NCBI RefSeq assembly: GCF_036327775.1
Contig: NZ_CP109598.1
Location: 4,724,001-4,788,000 of the forward strand
Direction of reading: 5' to 3'
DNA: 64,000 nt
From: Streptomyces sp. NBC_01498
Lineage (GTDB): Bacteria > Actinomycetota > Actinomycetes > Streptomycetales > Streptomycetaceae
Under the pieces are notes generated by a model that saw only the letters and a list, made by a program, of their open reading frames with translations, made no database searches and had not been told where the DNA came from. The translations under genes were made by a program, and so were the position numbers. Positions within the stretch are counted from its first letter, which is position 1. Each line of letters starts with the position of its first letter. Positions 33,765 through 43,548 of this stretch are shown one piece after another.

Positions 33765-35660
33765 TCAGAGTTCCGTCCGGGTTCGTCGATACCGACCGAG
33801 CCCGGACATACGCGGTACCACCCACACTCCGTGGTCGCCGAGTCCGGCACGCGCGGCGGAGGCGGTACTACCGGCCACGCTTTCCAGACAGTCCACCCGG
33901 TAGCCCGTGATCTCCACCGGCCAGTTGATGCTCCAGGTTCTGTTGATCTTCAAGGACGCATGAAGGTCCCGACGGAATTTCTGCGACACCACCGCGATCG
34001 GCCTGTCGTGGTGGAAAACTGTGTACGGAGGGCTCTCATCGACTGCCAACGGCATCTCGTGCTGGGCACGGAGCACCAGTTCGTCGCCGGGCCGAACCAT
34101 GGACGTCAGGTAGGTCTGGATCTCCGAGGGATCCGCCTCGAACCCGTCCATACCCGGAGGGTGTTCCCGGGAGACGTCCTGTCCGGACGCAGACAGCCCG
34201 TTACGGAAGTACGACTGCCCGCCGCCCAGGTACCAACGGTCGCTGAATTTCTCCCTTCGGACCATTGCCGTGTTGGGGGCCGCGATACGGAACAGGTCGT
34301 CCCTCGGACGGGTCATCGCGACGTAGAGCGCCCTGGCTTCGGCGGCAGGGTCGATGTACGTGTGTTGCCTTCGCAGGTCCGTCGTGTTCGGCGGCTCCAC
34401 CACGATGACGCGATCGAACTCGAGCCCCTTCGCACGGTGAACCGTGGACACCACCAGCCCGACGGGTTCGGTCGTGACGAGGTCGTCCGGGAACCGCCCT
34501 TCGACGATCAGCCGACGCACCCCCGTGACGTCCATCAGACCGCGGGGCCCGCGCGCCGCGCCACGCAGTGAACGCCAGAGTCGGCCCGGGTCCTGATCGT
34601 CAGGAGCAGGACCGGCGGCGAGAAGGTCCAGGAAGCGCTCCTCCACCATGGTCGTGGACCCGGTGGCACGCAGAACGGACGCGACCCAGGCAGGGACGGG
34701 GCGGTCACGGAAGGACCGCTGCAACCGGGACCGGATCCCTCGCGCGTGCAGCGTGTCCGAAAGGACGAGCGCCTGCCGGTTGTCCCGGCAGAGGATCGCG
34801 CACGTACCGGGGAACTCCCGCAGCGAGGCCAGGGTGAAGTCGCTGTCCAGCGGACCGAAGTCGGGGCAGCGGCGCAACAGGTCGGAGAGCTCGCGGTGGA
34901 GAAGTTCACCGGCGGCGTCGGATTCCTCTGTCTCGGAGGGCAGCCGACGGAGGGTCGGGCCGAGGGGGAGCGCGGTACGCGCCTCGTCCGTACGAGCCCG
35001 GAAGTTGGCGGACAGATGGAGCTCGACCAGATCGTCCGGGTACGACGCCCTGAGCCAGTCGAAGAAATAGTTCGTCTCCGCCGCGCGGGCGTCGTCGTCC
35101 GCCACCTGGAAACCGAAGATGGCCTGTGCCCCGTCGCCCACCACCGTGAAGCCGCAGCCGTCCTGGAAGCGGTCGAGCAGGGTCTCGACCATGTCCCGGC
35201 GATCGCCCACCAGATCCTGTACCTCGTCGATGACGACGTGCGCAGGCGCACCGAGTTCACCGGCCTCGACGGCACCCCGCATGATCGCCTCGGTGGCCTC
35301 CTGGATGCGCTCGTCGAAGCCCAGCGTGCTCCATTCGCGGTCGGGATACATGTTCCGCAACAGCGAGTACGCCCATGAGTCGAACGTCTGCACCCTGACC
35401 CGACGGGCCTCGCGCCCGTGCAGCGCGATCCGCTCCCGCAACTCCCTGACCGCAGCTCGGGAGAAACTCAACACAAGGATCTCCCGGGCCTCCAGCGCCT
35501 CCTCCTCGTCACTCATCAGCGCGTCGAGTCGACGGACGAGGGTGTGGGTCTTGCCGGCACCCGCACCGGCGGTGACCAACAACCTCGTGTCCCATGGCTG
35601 TTCGACCACCGTCCGCTGCTCGGACGTCAGTTGCGGACTCTCGAGGTAAACGGCGCTCAC
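33765..35660 (-). CDS. UvrD/Rep-family SF1 helicase
   Basis: 631 aa from the GTG at 35660, which overlaps the upstream stop as GTGA; a second GTG 12 bases earlier is possible. The Q-motif LTSEQRTVVEQPWDTRLLV is followed by Walker A AGAGAGKTHTLVRRL (about residues 31-45). Motif Ia is VLSFSRAAVREL, motif II VIDEVQDLVGDRR (about 142), motif V STVHRAKGLEFDRVIV and motif VI YVAMTRPRDDLF. The C-terminal 120 residues are not helicase-like and may bind partners. It is a single-strand DNA translocase, probably acting with the helicases encoded beside it. It is not a usual member of described DISARM loci. Confidence 0.9.
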   Translation of the reverse strand: MSAVYLESPQLTSEQRTVVEQPWDTRLLVTAGAGAGKTHTLVRRLDALMSDEEEALEAREILVLSFSRAAVRELRERIALHGREARRVRVQTFDSWAYSLLRNMYPDREWSTLGFDERIQEATEAIMRGAVEAGELGAPAHVVIDEVQDLVGDRRDMVETLLDRFQDGCGFTVVGDGAQAIFGFQVADDDARAAETNYFFDWLRASYPDDLVELHLSANFRARTDEARTALPLGPTLRRLPSETEESDAAGELLHRELSDLLRRCPDFGPLDSDFTLASLREFPGTCAILCRDNRQALVLSDTLHARGIRSRLQRSFRDRPVPAWVASVLRATGSTTMVEERFLDLLAAGPAPDDQDPGRLWRSLRGAARGPRGLMDVTGVRRLIVEGRFPDDLVTTEPVGLVVSTVHRAKGLEFDRVIVVEPPNTTDLRRQHTYIDPAAEARALYVAMTRPRDDLFRIAAPNTAMVRREKFSDRWYLGGGQSYFRNGLSASGQDVSREHPPGMDGFEADPSEIQTYLTSMVRPGDELVLRAQHEMPLAVDESPPYTVFHHDRPIAVVSQKFRRDLHASLKINRTWSINWPVEITGYRVDCLESVAGSTASAARAGLGDHGVWVVPRMSGLGRYRRTRTEL

Positions 35661-38600
35661 TTGGCTCCCCACAGGTGCTCGAACCCGGTGAACGCCAGGG
35701 CCTTCCCGTAGTTCGTGATGTTGTCCCGGACGTTCAGGATCAGGCAGGACTCCTTGCCTCCGTTGCGGGGCCCGCGCAGGCCGCGACCGATCATCTGCTG
35801 GTAGACGTTCGGGCTGTACGTGGGGCGAGCCACCACAACAGCACGGGTGGCGGGGGCGTCGAAACCCTGCGTGAGAACACCGTAGTTGGTGAGCACACGG
35901 ATCCCCCCTCGCCGGAAGAGGTCGATCCGCTGTCGACGTTCACCGGTCGGTGTGGCGGAGTCCACCGCAGCGGCTGAGATGTCGAGATCCTTGAGCTTCG
36001 CGGCCAGGAACTTCGCGTGGTCGACGGACGTGGCGAAGACAAGGACCGGCCAGTCGGACGGCATGCTTCGAATCTCCTCGAGGATGCGGTCGTTACGGTC
36101 CTGGTCATCGGCAAGTCGCTGTTCGGCGGCCTTGGACAGCAAACTGAGTTGGTCGGCCCGCTGCTTCTCGTCGTGCGTCAACTCGATTGTTCCACCAAGA
36201 AGTTCTCGGTGCTCGACCCGGGCGAGCATGCCCAACTCCTGCAGCTCCGCGTAGGGAGCACCCGAAGGGAAGATTCCCTCGTCAAGACGCCGGGCGCCGA
36301 ATCGCTGGACCAGACGGCGGGTCTCCTCGTCGTTGGTGTTACGGAACGGCGTGGCGGTCAACCCGAGCAGGTGCCGTTCGGTCTCACGCGCGGTGAGGCC
36401 GAGTTCCGCGAGGATCTCCGTGTACCGCTTCGTGATCGCCCCATGCGCCTCGTCCACGACGACGAGGCCGGCCGACCGCAGCCATGCGTAACCGGGGGTT
36501 CCCAGACACTTGTGGAGCTTCGCGTCCGTGGCCACGACGAGGTGCGGGCGGTCCGTCACCGGACCGGCCTCGTTCGACGACCAGAGACGGCTGATGGTGA
36601 GCGGGCTGTCGGCCCCCACCTTGGACCAGACGAACTTCCAGCTCTGAACAGCCTGTTCGCACAGCTCCTCGGTCTGGGCGATCCACAGGATGGGACCCGC
36701 CAACTGCCCCGACTGCTTGACCCACCTGATGACGGCCTCGGCCGTCACTCGCGTCTTTCCCGCACCGGTGGGAAGCGACAGCATCCCGCGCTGCGGGGTC
36801 AGCCGGTCCAGCATCGCGAACACGTTGGTGGCCAGACGCTCCTGGTAGTCGTGCAGGCGTGGGAAGGCCGTCGGTCCTGCGACGTCGATCCTCGGCTCCA
36901 GGGACGGTGTCCGGGCACCCGCGAAGGAGTCGGGGAAACCGAACTCCGACACGAACTTCACCGCCGGGGAGGCGCCGCTGAAGGAGGAGGGCGCGTGACT
37001 CGGGTACGCCGCGACGAGATCCTTGGCGTGGTTGTGAAGGACACCGTCCCCGTGGGCGTTGTACGCCATCCGCGCGATACGCCGGGGGGAGGGCTCCTCG
37101 TCGCCGAGTGCCGCCCGCTCGCTCTCCAGCAGACCGGGTGGCAGACCGGCCCGGAGCGCCGTCGCACCGATCAGAAGTTCCAACTTCTCCTCGACGCTGT
37201 CCGCCTCCCGGACCTTACGGAGGGCGCTCTGCACCTGCTGGTCGGCCTCCTGGCGTTCCTGGGCGTCCAGCACGGCGCGACAGCCCGACTCCTCCAGGCC
37301 CCAGCGAAGTTCGCGGTCGGCGGTGATCAGTGCGTCGAGTCGGGAACTGGATTCGAGTACGAGCACGGTGGAGCCGTGGAGGGCGCCGGTCAGCGGTGCC
37401 GCACGGGTTCCTTGCGGCGTGCGGGTCACCTCCTCCAACTCGGAACACCGGAGGAGGCTGAGATTGTTGACGGAACTCCCGAGCCGCTGGCGAAGGGTGG
37501 GGTACTCGTCCCGCAGCGGAATCGGCTCACCCACCCCCACGTGCCGAGTCTCCTTGGTGATGACGTCGGAGTGACGCAGCATCCCCCAGGTGCGGATCAG
37601 GAGATCGGCGTCCGCCGAGCCTCCGGTGAGCAGGGCCGGAATCTGCTCGGCGCGGAGGGCCCGATATTCGTCCTCACCGGCGGCCACCGCGATCTCTCCG
37701 TCCTCGCGGGCACCCCATTCGGAGCCGATACGGCAGCGTGTGAGCGTGTCGGGGAAGGGCACTTCGAGACGCGTGAGCATCACGTAGGTGCGTCCGACGA
37801 AGGCGTCGTCCTCGCTGCTTGCCAGTTCCTGCAGGAGTTGGGCCCATTGGCCGGGGGGAACGTCGGCGACCACGCCGGGCAGATGCAGCTTCCGGGCCTT
37901 TTCCGCACTGATGTCGGCCACGGGCAGGACATCGCTGTACGCGTGGAGTTGTGGCCCGACGGCATCGCCCATCCGGACGACTCCTTGCGATGTCGGGAGC
38001 ATGCCGTGACCGTGGAGCATCCAGCGGAGTGGGGAGATGACCCGTCGTCGGGTCGACGCCTGGACACCGATCTGCATCGTCCACGAGTCGATGACGCTCT
38101 CGTCGGGCAGAGCCTTGACGAAGGCTGCCTTGCCCTCGTCGGACAGCCTGGAGAGCAGGTGCAGAGGCCCGCCAGGAGCTGCGCCCTCAAGCTTGATCCG
38201 ACTGAGGGCGGGCCGGCTCGCGCTGCTGTCCAAGGTCCTGCAGTAGTCCTCGTGGACCGACACGCGATACTCGTCGAACCACTCGGTGCCCTCGGGCCGC
38301 TGCCCGCCGACGGGTCGGTCGCGGAGGCCGAACTCGCGGAAGACGGACATGTCGTCGGAGTGGAACCCCATGTCCACCGTGACGGACCCGTCCCGGGTTC
38401 CGTCGCCGGGGACGACGGGACCCGGCAGCAGGCAGTCGCTCATCCGGTGGTAGCGACCGTCCACGGTGCGGACGAAGAGCGTGCTCATGGGCGCGCCGAC
38501 GCGGGTCTTCACCTCCATGGAGACGTGGCTGCCGCCGGCACTGTGGAACAGCTCCCAGAAACGTGTCCAGTCCTGTGGGCCGTAGTTGTCGAAGCCCTGA

Positions 38601-40432
38601 TCGAGAACGCCGACGAAGCGACCACGGGCGTCGGCCTCGCGGATGCCGATCTCGTTGAGGTCAGCTGTCAGAGACGGGTCCGCCGAGAGCCGGCCGTCCA
38701 CGTACACCAGGTCGTCCTTGAGACCGTCCTGGACCGTTCTACGGAAGACCTTGCCGGCCACGGGAGGCACCAGGCCGTGTTCTTCGGTGAGGACGATGTG
38801 GGCCTGACGGGCCTCTGCCGCGAACGGTGAGAACTCGCGAATCATTTCGGCGAGAATGCGGATCGCCACGGCGGAGCCCTCGACAGTGCCGTCGGACACC
38901 AGTGCTTCCAACCACTCTCGTACGGTGGCACGTTGTTGCTTCGTCTCGTCGAGGATGTGCTCGACCTTGCCGATGCGGAGTCCGTCCTCCTGGGTGGAGG
39001 GGTGGATCCAGTTGGTGGGACGTCCCCGATGGGCGTTCCACATCTGGAGCCATCGCAGCTTGAGACTCCCCTTGGTGCCCATGCTCGGGTGGAGTTTCAA
39101 GTCCCTGGGACATTGCAGGACGCCGTCCTGATCAGGGAGTGAAGGGCGTTGTCCTGCCAACTTCCAGATTTGCTCGGTCAGGTACCTGTCCGCCCAGTTC
39201 AACGACTCCCTGACGCGACCCGGCAAGAGAGGCAGGTAGGCCGCGGGGTCCTGTCGGGGTGCGAGGTGGGGGAGGGAATCGACGACGAGTCGCGCGGCGA
39301 CCCGGATGATCTCCTGGTTGAAAGGGCTCGCGTCCAGGAGGTTCTGGCGGTCCTCGTTCGTCTTCCAGGCACCGTTGAGGGCCCCGCTCAGGCTCATGGG
39401 GTACTTGGTCGGGAAGAAGGCCCAGAACTCGCCCCGACCTCGCTGCGTCGTGAGGACCGTGTCGCCCGTGTACTCCGGAACCGCCCAGGCGATGTCGATC
39501 GTGCCGCGGTCGTGCATCTCGCCGGCACTGCGTCGGGCGATGTCGGTGGGGCGGTGCGCGTGCGTGAACACCTTCCAGTCGGTCGTGACGACGGAGCTTC
39601 CCGTCCGGGTCTCGTTGATCGTGTGTCGGTACTCGTCATGTTCGACGGTGATCTCACGACGGGCGTGGGGCATCGGACGACGGTCCTCGAGAACGACAAC
39701 TCCCACGTGATGCGAGAAGAGTTGGAACCCGGCGGGGAACTCCTTGCGGTCCTCGTCGTCCTTCGCCTTGCTCCGGTGCATGTCGCGTCCGAGCCGTTCC
39801 GCCGCGCCGGGCAGCAGCGGAAGCCGCACCACGGTCGTCGCCCAGCCCAGCAGTTGGTCGAGCACGGGGTCCGCCAGACGTTCCTCGGCGGCGTCGAGCG
39901 GGCGGGCCATCCGAAGGACCGGCGCCTCGAACTGTTCGTCCGTCTCGGTCCCACGTGCCCTCCTGATCTGGTCGTAGGACCAGTCCCGGTCGAAGCCGAA
40001 GGAGCCCGAAGTGCTGAAGAACTGTGGCGTGTTCGTGACAGCCAGAATCGACTTCACCCCCACGCCGAACCGGCCTATCTGACCGCCGCGCTTTTTTGAC
40101 ACGCTCATGCGGAGAATGGTCTCGGCACCCTCCGGGGTGACCTCGGTTCCCTCGTTCGCACAGTAGAGGCGATCATCGGTGAGAACTACGTGAATCCTTC
40201 CGCCCGGCGCGGAGGCGATCTCGTCGGCGGCGTTCTGGACCAGCTCGAACAACTGACGATCCCCGTAGCCCCCTTGGGTGATTCGCCGCTCCCCGTTGGC
40301 ATGCTCCAGGATGAGACCGGGATCGACACGGTAGGTCTCCAGCACGCGTGCCGACTGCTCGAGGATCTTCTGGATGACGGGAGAAGCAGCCGAAGTGCTC
40401 GTCGCAGAGGCTTGGTTCACAGTGAGATCCAT
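35657..40432 (-). CDS. GHKL ATPase - SF2 helicase fusion protein
   Basis: 1591-aa giant, first large gene of the minus-strand operon. Residues about 50-135 hold a GHKL/sacsin-like ATPase: LFELVQNAADEIAS (N-box), YCANEGTEVTP, IGRFGVGVKSIL (G-box) and later FFPTKYPMSLSGALNGAWKTN. About 1000 residues of unrecognised sequence follow. The C-terminal 380 residues are an SF2 helicase: LPTGAGKTRVTAEAVI at about 1220, VVDEAHGAITKRY at about 1325, GLTATPFRNTNDEETRR, then VLTNYGVLTQGFDAPAT and MIGRGLRGPRNGG. Start chosen at ATG 40432 (MDLTVNQASA); GTG 40477 is an alternative and neither has a good ribosome site. It should couple ATP-driven clamp or conformational changes to DNA translocation. Confidence 0.88.
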   Translation of the reverse strand: MDLTVNQASATSTSAASPVIQKILEQSARVLETYRVDPGLILEHANGERRITQGGYGDRQLFELVQNAADEIASAPGGRIHVVLTDDRLYCANEGTEVTPEGAETILRMSVSKKRGGQIGRFGVGVKSILAVTNTPQFFSTSGSFGFDRDWSYDQIRRARGTETDEQFEAPVLRMARPLDAAEERLADPVLDQLLGWATTVVRLPLLPGAAERLGRDMHRSKAKDDEDRKEFPAGFQLFSHHVGVVVLEDRRPMPHARREITVEHDEYRHTINETRTGSSVVTTDWKVFTHAHRPTDIARRSAGEMHDRGTIDIAWAVPEYTGDTVLTTQRGRGEFWAFFPTKYPMSLSGALNGAWKTNEDRQNLLDASPFNQEIIRVAARLVVDSLPHLAPRQDPAAYLPLLPGRVRESLNWADRYLTEQIWKLAGQRPSLPDQDGVLQCPRDLKLHPSMGTKGSLKLRWLQMWNAHRGRPTNWIHPSTQEDGLRIGKVEHILDETKQQRATVREWLEALVSDGTVEGSAVAIRILAEMIREFSPFAAEARQAHIVLTEEHGLVPPVAGKVFRRTVQDGLKDDLVYVDGRLSADPSLTADLNEIGIREADARGRFVGVLDQGFDNYGPQDWTRFWELFHSAGGSHVSMEVKTRVGAPMSTLFVRTVDGRYHRMSDCLLPGPVVPGDGTRDGSVTVDMGFHSDDMSVFREFGLRDRPVGGQRPEGTEWFDEYRVSVHEDYCRTLDSSASRPALSRIKLEGAAPGGPLHLLSRLSDEGKAAFVKALPDESVIDSWTMQIGVQASTRRRVISPLRWMLHGHGMLPTSQGVVRMGDAVGPQLHAYSDVLPVADISAEKARKLHLPGVVADVPPGQWAQLLQELASSEDDAFVGRTYVMLTRLEVPFPDTLTRCRIGSEWGAREDGEIAVAAGEDEYRALRAEQIPALLTGGSADADLLIRTWGMLRHSDVITKETRHVGVGEPIPLRDEYPTLRQRLGSSVNNLSLLRCSELEEVTRTPQGTRAAPLTGALHGSTVLVLESSSRLDALITADRELRWGLEESGCRAVLDAQERQEADQQVQSALRKVREADSVEEKLELLIGATALRAGLPPGLLESERAALGDEEPSPRRIARMAYNAHGDGVLHNHAKDLVAAYPSHAPSSFSGASPAVKFVSEFGFPDSFAGARTPSLEPRIDVAGPTAFPRLHDYQERLATNVFAMLDRLTPQRGMLSLPTGAGKTRVTAEAVIRWVKQSGQLAGPILWIAQTEELCEQAVQSWKFVWSKVGADSPLTISRLWSSNEAGPVTDRPHLVVATDAKLHKCLGTPGYAWLRSAGLVVVDEAHGAITKRYTEILAELGLTARETERHLLGLTATPFRNTNDEETRRLVQRFGARRLDEGIFPSGAPYAELQELGMLARVEHRELLGGTIELTHDEKQRADQLSLLSKAAEQRLADDQDRNDRILEEIRSMPSDWPVLVFATSVDHAKFLAAKLKDLDISAAAVDSATPTGERRQRIDLFRRGGIRVLTNYGVLTQGFDAPATRAVVVARPTYSPNVYQQMIGRGLRGPRNGGKESCLILNVRDNITNYGKALAFTGFEHLWGAK

Positions 40433-40532
40433 TTCTGGGGCCGATCGCCGGACGCGAGGAAGGCAGGGGCCGACCACGTTCGGCCGGCCCCGGGGAGACG
40501 ATGGACGTCAGATCTGACGGTGTATCAGCTTG

Positions 40533-40871
40533 TCACAGCTCAATGATGAGAATGATGAACTTCCGGCGGGACGGGGACCGCCGAACGCGGCGACGAGGAG
40601 TGTTCCTGTCGCGCGGTCCTGTCGTTGCCGTGGGCGTCGACGTGGGACGACGCCGCCGCGAACTACGCGCGCGGCGGGATTCGGCGGTCACCGGGGACTC
40701 GCTCCGCTCTGCGCCCCTCTTCGCGGCCGTGCGACGACGGGATGCCTCACGCCTGCGACGAGCGCTCTTGAGATCGGCAGGCGTCATGCCCATCGACATC
40801 AAGAATTCGAGACGCAGTTCGGGCCCTTCGATGGAGTCATGGAGATCGATGTACCTAAAGTCTTCCGGCAT
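40533..40871 (-). CDS. Small basic hypothetical protein at the head of the defence operon
   Basis: 112 aa from the ATG at 40871, starting MPEDFRYIDLHDSIEGPELR and continuing LEFLMSMGMTPADLKSARRR. The first 40 residues look like a folded acidic/hydrophobic segment. The rest is an Arg/Ser/Thr-rich tail ending SRRKFIILIIEL. The frame is open upstream to 41087, but that portion overlaps A+T-rich sequence. It lies 100 bases before the GHKL-helicase and points the same way. I do not recognise it; an arginine-rich tail suggests nucleic-acid binding. It may also be a non-coding leader. Confidence 0.5.
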   Translation of the reverse strand: MPEDFRYIDLHDSIEGPELRLEFLMSMGMTPADLKSARRRREASRRRTAAKRGAERSESPVTAESRRARSSRRRRPTSTPTATTGPRDRNTPRRRVRRSPSRRKFIILIIEL

Positions 40872-41436
40872 GGAAGGCCCCCGTTTTCTCTGTCGTCGGT
40901 CGGACGAATTGATGGGCATGCAAGTAGGGCGGAGGAATGCACCTGAGGAGAGAAGTACATTACGACGTGCACTGCTTCGGAGAATGATGAACCCGGTTGC
41001 TTCCACGAAGCACGCGAATATTGTTTCGAGCACGGATAATTCGCTCTCCACCTTGTGGGTGAAGAGGAGTTTTCCGTTGTTGGGCACGACAAATGGAGGG
41101 CCACATTCCGAGGGTTCCTCGGCTGCCGGTAATTTGGCCGTGGCAGCACGTTATGTGGGAATCTCTCATTCGTCAACTCCCGATCAGACATACCTCGTTC
41201 GGGGGAGATAGATGGACTCGGCATCGAAATTCGAATGGGGCATATCGGGCAAAGTGTCCATTGCTCCCATTTCCTTTATATGGGTTGATGGCGTCGTATG
41301 GAAAATCTGGAACGAGAAAGGAACCGGGGGTCGAGTGGGCTGCGTCAATCAACATTGTCACTCATGATGGTTGTCAAATATCGGCTAGGATGAGGCTCGC
41401 AACGATGTGCCGAACTGAGGCGAGGAGTGGTGTGAC
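40872..41436. promoter_or_regulatory. A+T-rich divergent control region of the defence operons
   Basis: This 565-bp gap has clearly lower G+C than anything around it and separates two large divergent operons. No convincing gene is seen. A direct repeat TTGTCA at 41355-41360 and 41371-41376 (16-base period) lies about 60 bases before the XRE-GHKL start and could be an operator for its helix-turn-helix. TAGGAT at 41386-41391 is a possible -10. Promoter assignments are not firm. Confidence 0.5.
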
Positions 41437-43548
41437 GTGGACGGCGGAGAGGACTTCGGTCCCTGGCTGGCGCGACAGCTACGACGGTTGGGCATGAGCC
41501 AGGCTGAACTTGGGCAGCGAGTGGGTCTCACTCGCGCGGCCGTCTCCGCCTGGATCACCGGGAGGGCTGTGCCGCGCGAGGACATGATGCGCCGTATCGC
41601 GGAGGCCCTCGGTACCGACGCCGGCACGGTTCACACACGCACGACGGACACCGTGAGCGTTCGTCCCGTCTCCTGGTACCACCGACCGTCGCATGCCGAC
41701 GGAGGACGTGAGTTCGGCAATCCCGCGGCCTTCGCCTTCGAGGCCGACGTCGATGTCCTGGCGCGGGAGGCGACCCAGAACAGTCTCGACGAACGCCTGG
41801 ACCGCGCCTGCCCCGTGCGGGTTCGGTACACCCTGCACGAACTCAGCGGTGAGCCGCTGGCCCGCTTCCGGGACGCGATCGGCTGGTCCTACCTGCGTCC
41901 TCACTACGAAGCTGCGGCTGCCCAGGACCAGAAGGTGGGCAGGGTCATCGCCGAGGGCCTGCGCGACATGAACGAGCGGGACCGGCTCGTACTTCTCCGG
42001 GTCGACGACTACAACGCCTCGGGTCTCACCGGGGACGACTACGAGGACGGCCGGTTCGCGGCGGTCGTCCGACGGCAACTCGACAGTCACAAGTCGGACG
42101 ACGGCGCGGGCGGTTCGTACGGTCTCGGCAAGGCCACCTTGTGGGCCACCAGCCGGCTGGGACTCGTCCTCATCAACTCCACCTTGTCCGAACCTCACGA
42201 GGGTCGTTCGCAGCGCCGACTGATCGGGCGCCTCGAACTGCCCTGGCGGATGGTGGACGGGGAGACCTATGCGGGTCCTGCCTGGTTCGGCGAACCCGAC
42301 ACAGATCCGGGAGCCCGGAAGAACGTGGCGCGTTCATGGTGGGCCGACGAGGAGACCGTGGAGCGCCTTCACCTGACACGCGAGAGCGAGGAGCCCGGTA
42401 CGTCCTTTCTCATCGTCGGGGCGCACGACGTGGCGAGCGGACCGAACGACCCGGCAGGGGAAGAGGCCGACGAGGAGGAGTCCGTCCAGACGATGCACAG
42501 GAAGTTGGTGCTGGCGCTCGCCGACAACTTCTGGGCGGCCATGACGTCCGGCTCCACCACCGCGCCCCTGCTCGAAGCATCGGTTCGGAGCCTGCGAAAC
42601 GGCGCCGTGGTGATGAAGGAACAACGTGTCGATCCACGAATCGCGCGCCCCGCACTCACCCGGGCACTGAAGGCGTTCTTCGACGGACAGACCGTCGACC
42701 GACTCACAGAGGTCGGAGAGGTGGCCATGGCGCGGGTTCCCTTGAAGGTTCCGGCGATACGTGGACGTGGCAAGGCTGTCGTGCACGAAGCGGTGCTCCT
42801 GGTGACCGCTGCGGAGGACAGAGATGGCAAGCCCAACCACATTGTCACCATGCGGGGCAGCCGAATGAAGGTCCGGTCCGTACGGGTCTCGGATCTTCCC
42901 CTGGGGGCCGGCCCGTTCCAAGCGGTACTACTGGCAGGCCATGCAGCCGGACAGGACGCGGCGGAGGCCGACAGGGCCGAGGCATTCCTTCGCGCTTCCG
43001 AGCCACCCGAGCACAACAAATGGGCTCAGACGGAAGAATTGCGCGCAAGTTACTCGCCCACGGCTCACTGGCGGATCTCCGAGTTCACCACGGCTGCCAA
43101 CAAAGCGGTTCGGGCGATCGTCGGTCGTCGCGAGGAGCGGAGTCAGGAGGGTCCAAAAGCGCTTCGGGAGCTGTTGGGGCTGGAAGGCGCGCCGTCGGCC
43201 GGCACGAAAGGCGGCGGCTTCCCGGTCATCCTCGACCTGGACGCCTTCGTGGACGACGCGGGAGCGTGGCAGATCGAGGCGGAGGTCAAATTGCCCGTCC
43301 GAAAGGACCCATGGGTCATGAGCCCGGTCGCCCGATTCGAGGTCAGGTCGGGCGGGCGGCCGTCCGTTGCGTGGTCGAGCGTCGTCGCCGGCGACAACTG
43401 CCGAGTTGTCGACGACGCACTGCACTTCAAGGCCGGCGCGCGTACGGCATCGTTCACCGCCACCACAGATGTCTCCACCCACCCGGTGCGCGCGGTCCTC
43501 GCAGGCTTGGTCGTCGATCTCCAGAAGTCGAAGGGTGCCTCCGAATGA
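41437..43548 (+). CDS. XRE helix-turn-helix fused to a GHKL-type ATPase
   Basis: 703-aa protein, first gene of the plus-strand defence operon, GTG start with GAGGAG upstream. Residues about 8-60 are a Cro/CI-type helix-turn-helix (LARQLRRLGMSQAELGQRVG, LTRAAVSAWITGRAVP). Then comes a GHKL fold: VDVLAREATQNSLDER (N-box, about 115), LVLLRVDDYNASGL (D-box) and GGSYGLGKATLWATS (G-box). The C-terminal 400 residues are unrecognised. The fusion links operator binding with an ATPase, suggesting it both controls the operon and takes part in the reaction. The stop overlaps the next ATG (ATGA). Confidence 0.82.
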   Translation: MDGGEDFGPWLARQLRRLGMSQAELGQRVGLTRAAVSAWITGRAVPREDMMRRIAEALGTDAGTVHTRTTDTVSVRPVSWYHRPSHADGGREFGNPAAFAFEADVDVLAREATQNSLDERLDRACPVRVRYTLHELSGEPLARFRDAIGWSYLRPHYEAAAAQDQKVGRVIAEGLRDMNERDRLVLLRVDDYNASGLTGDDYEDGRFAAVVRRQLDSHKSDDGAGGSYGLGKATLWATSRLGLVLINSTLSEPHEGRSQRRLIGRLELPWRMVDGETYAGPAWFGEPDTDPGARKNVARSWWADEETVERLHLTRESEEPGTSFLIVGAHDVASGPNDPAGEEADEEESVQTMHRKLVLALADNFWAAMTSGSTTAPLLEASVRSLRNGAVVMKEQRVDPRIARPALTRALKAFFDGQTVDRLTEVGEVAMARVPLKVPAIRGRGKAVVHEAVLLVTAAEDRDGKPNHIVTMRGSRMKVRSVRVSDLPLGAGPFQAVLLAGHAAGQDAAEADRAEAFLRASEPPEHNKWAQTEELRASYSPTAHWRISEFTTAANKAVRAIVGRREERSQEGPKALRELLGLEGAPSAGTKGGGFPVILDLDAFVDDAGAWQIEAEVKLPVRKDPWVMSPVARFEVRSGGRPSVAWSSVVAGDNCRVVDDALHFKAGARTASFTATTDVSTHPVRAVLAGLVVDLQKSKGASE

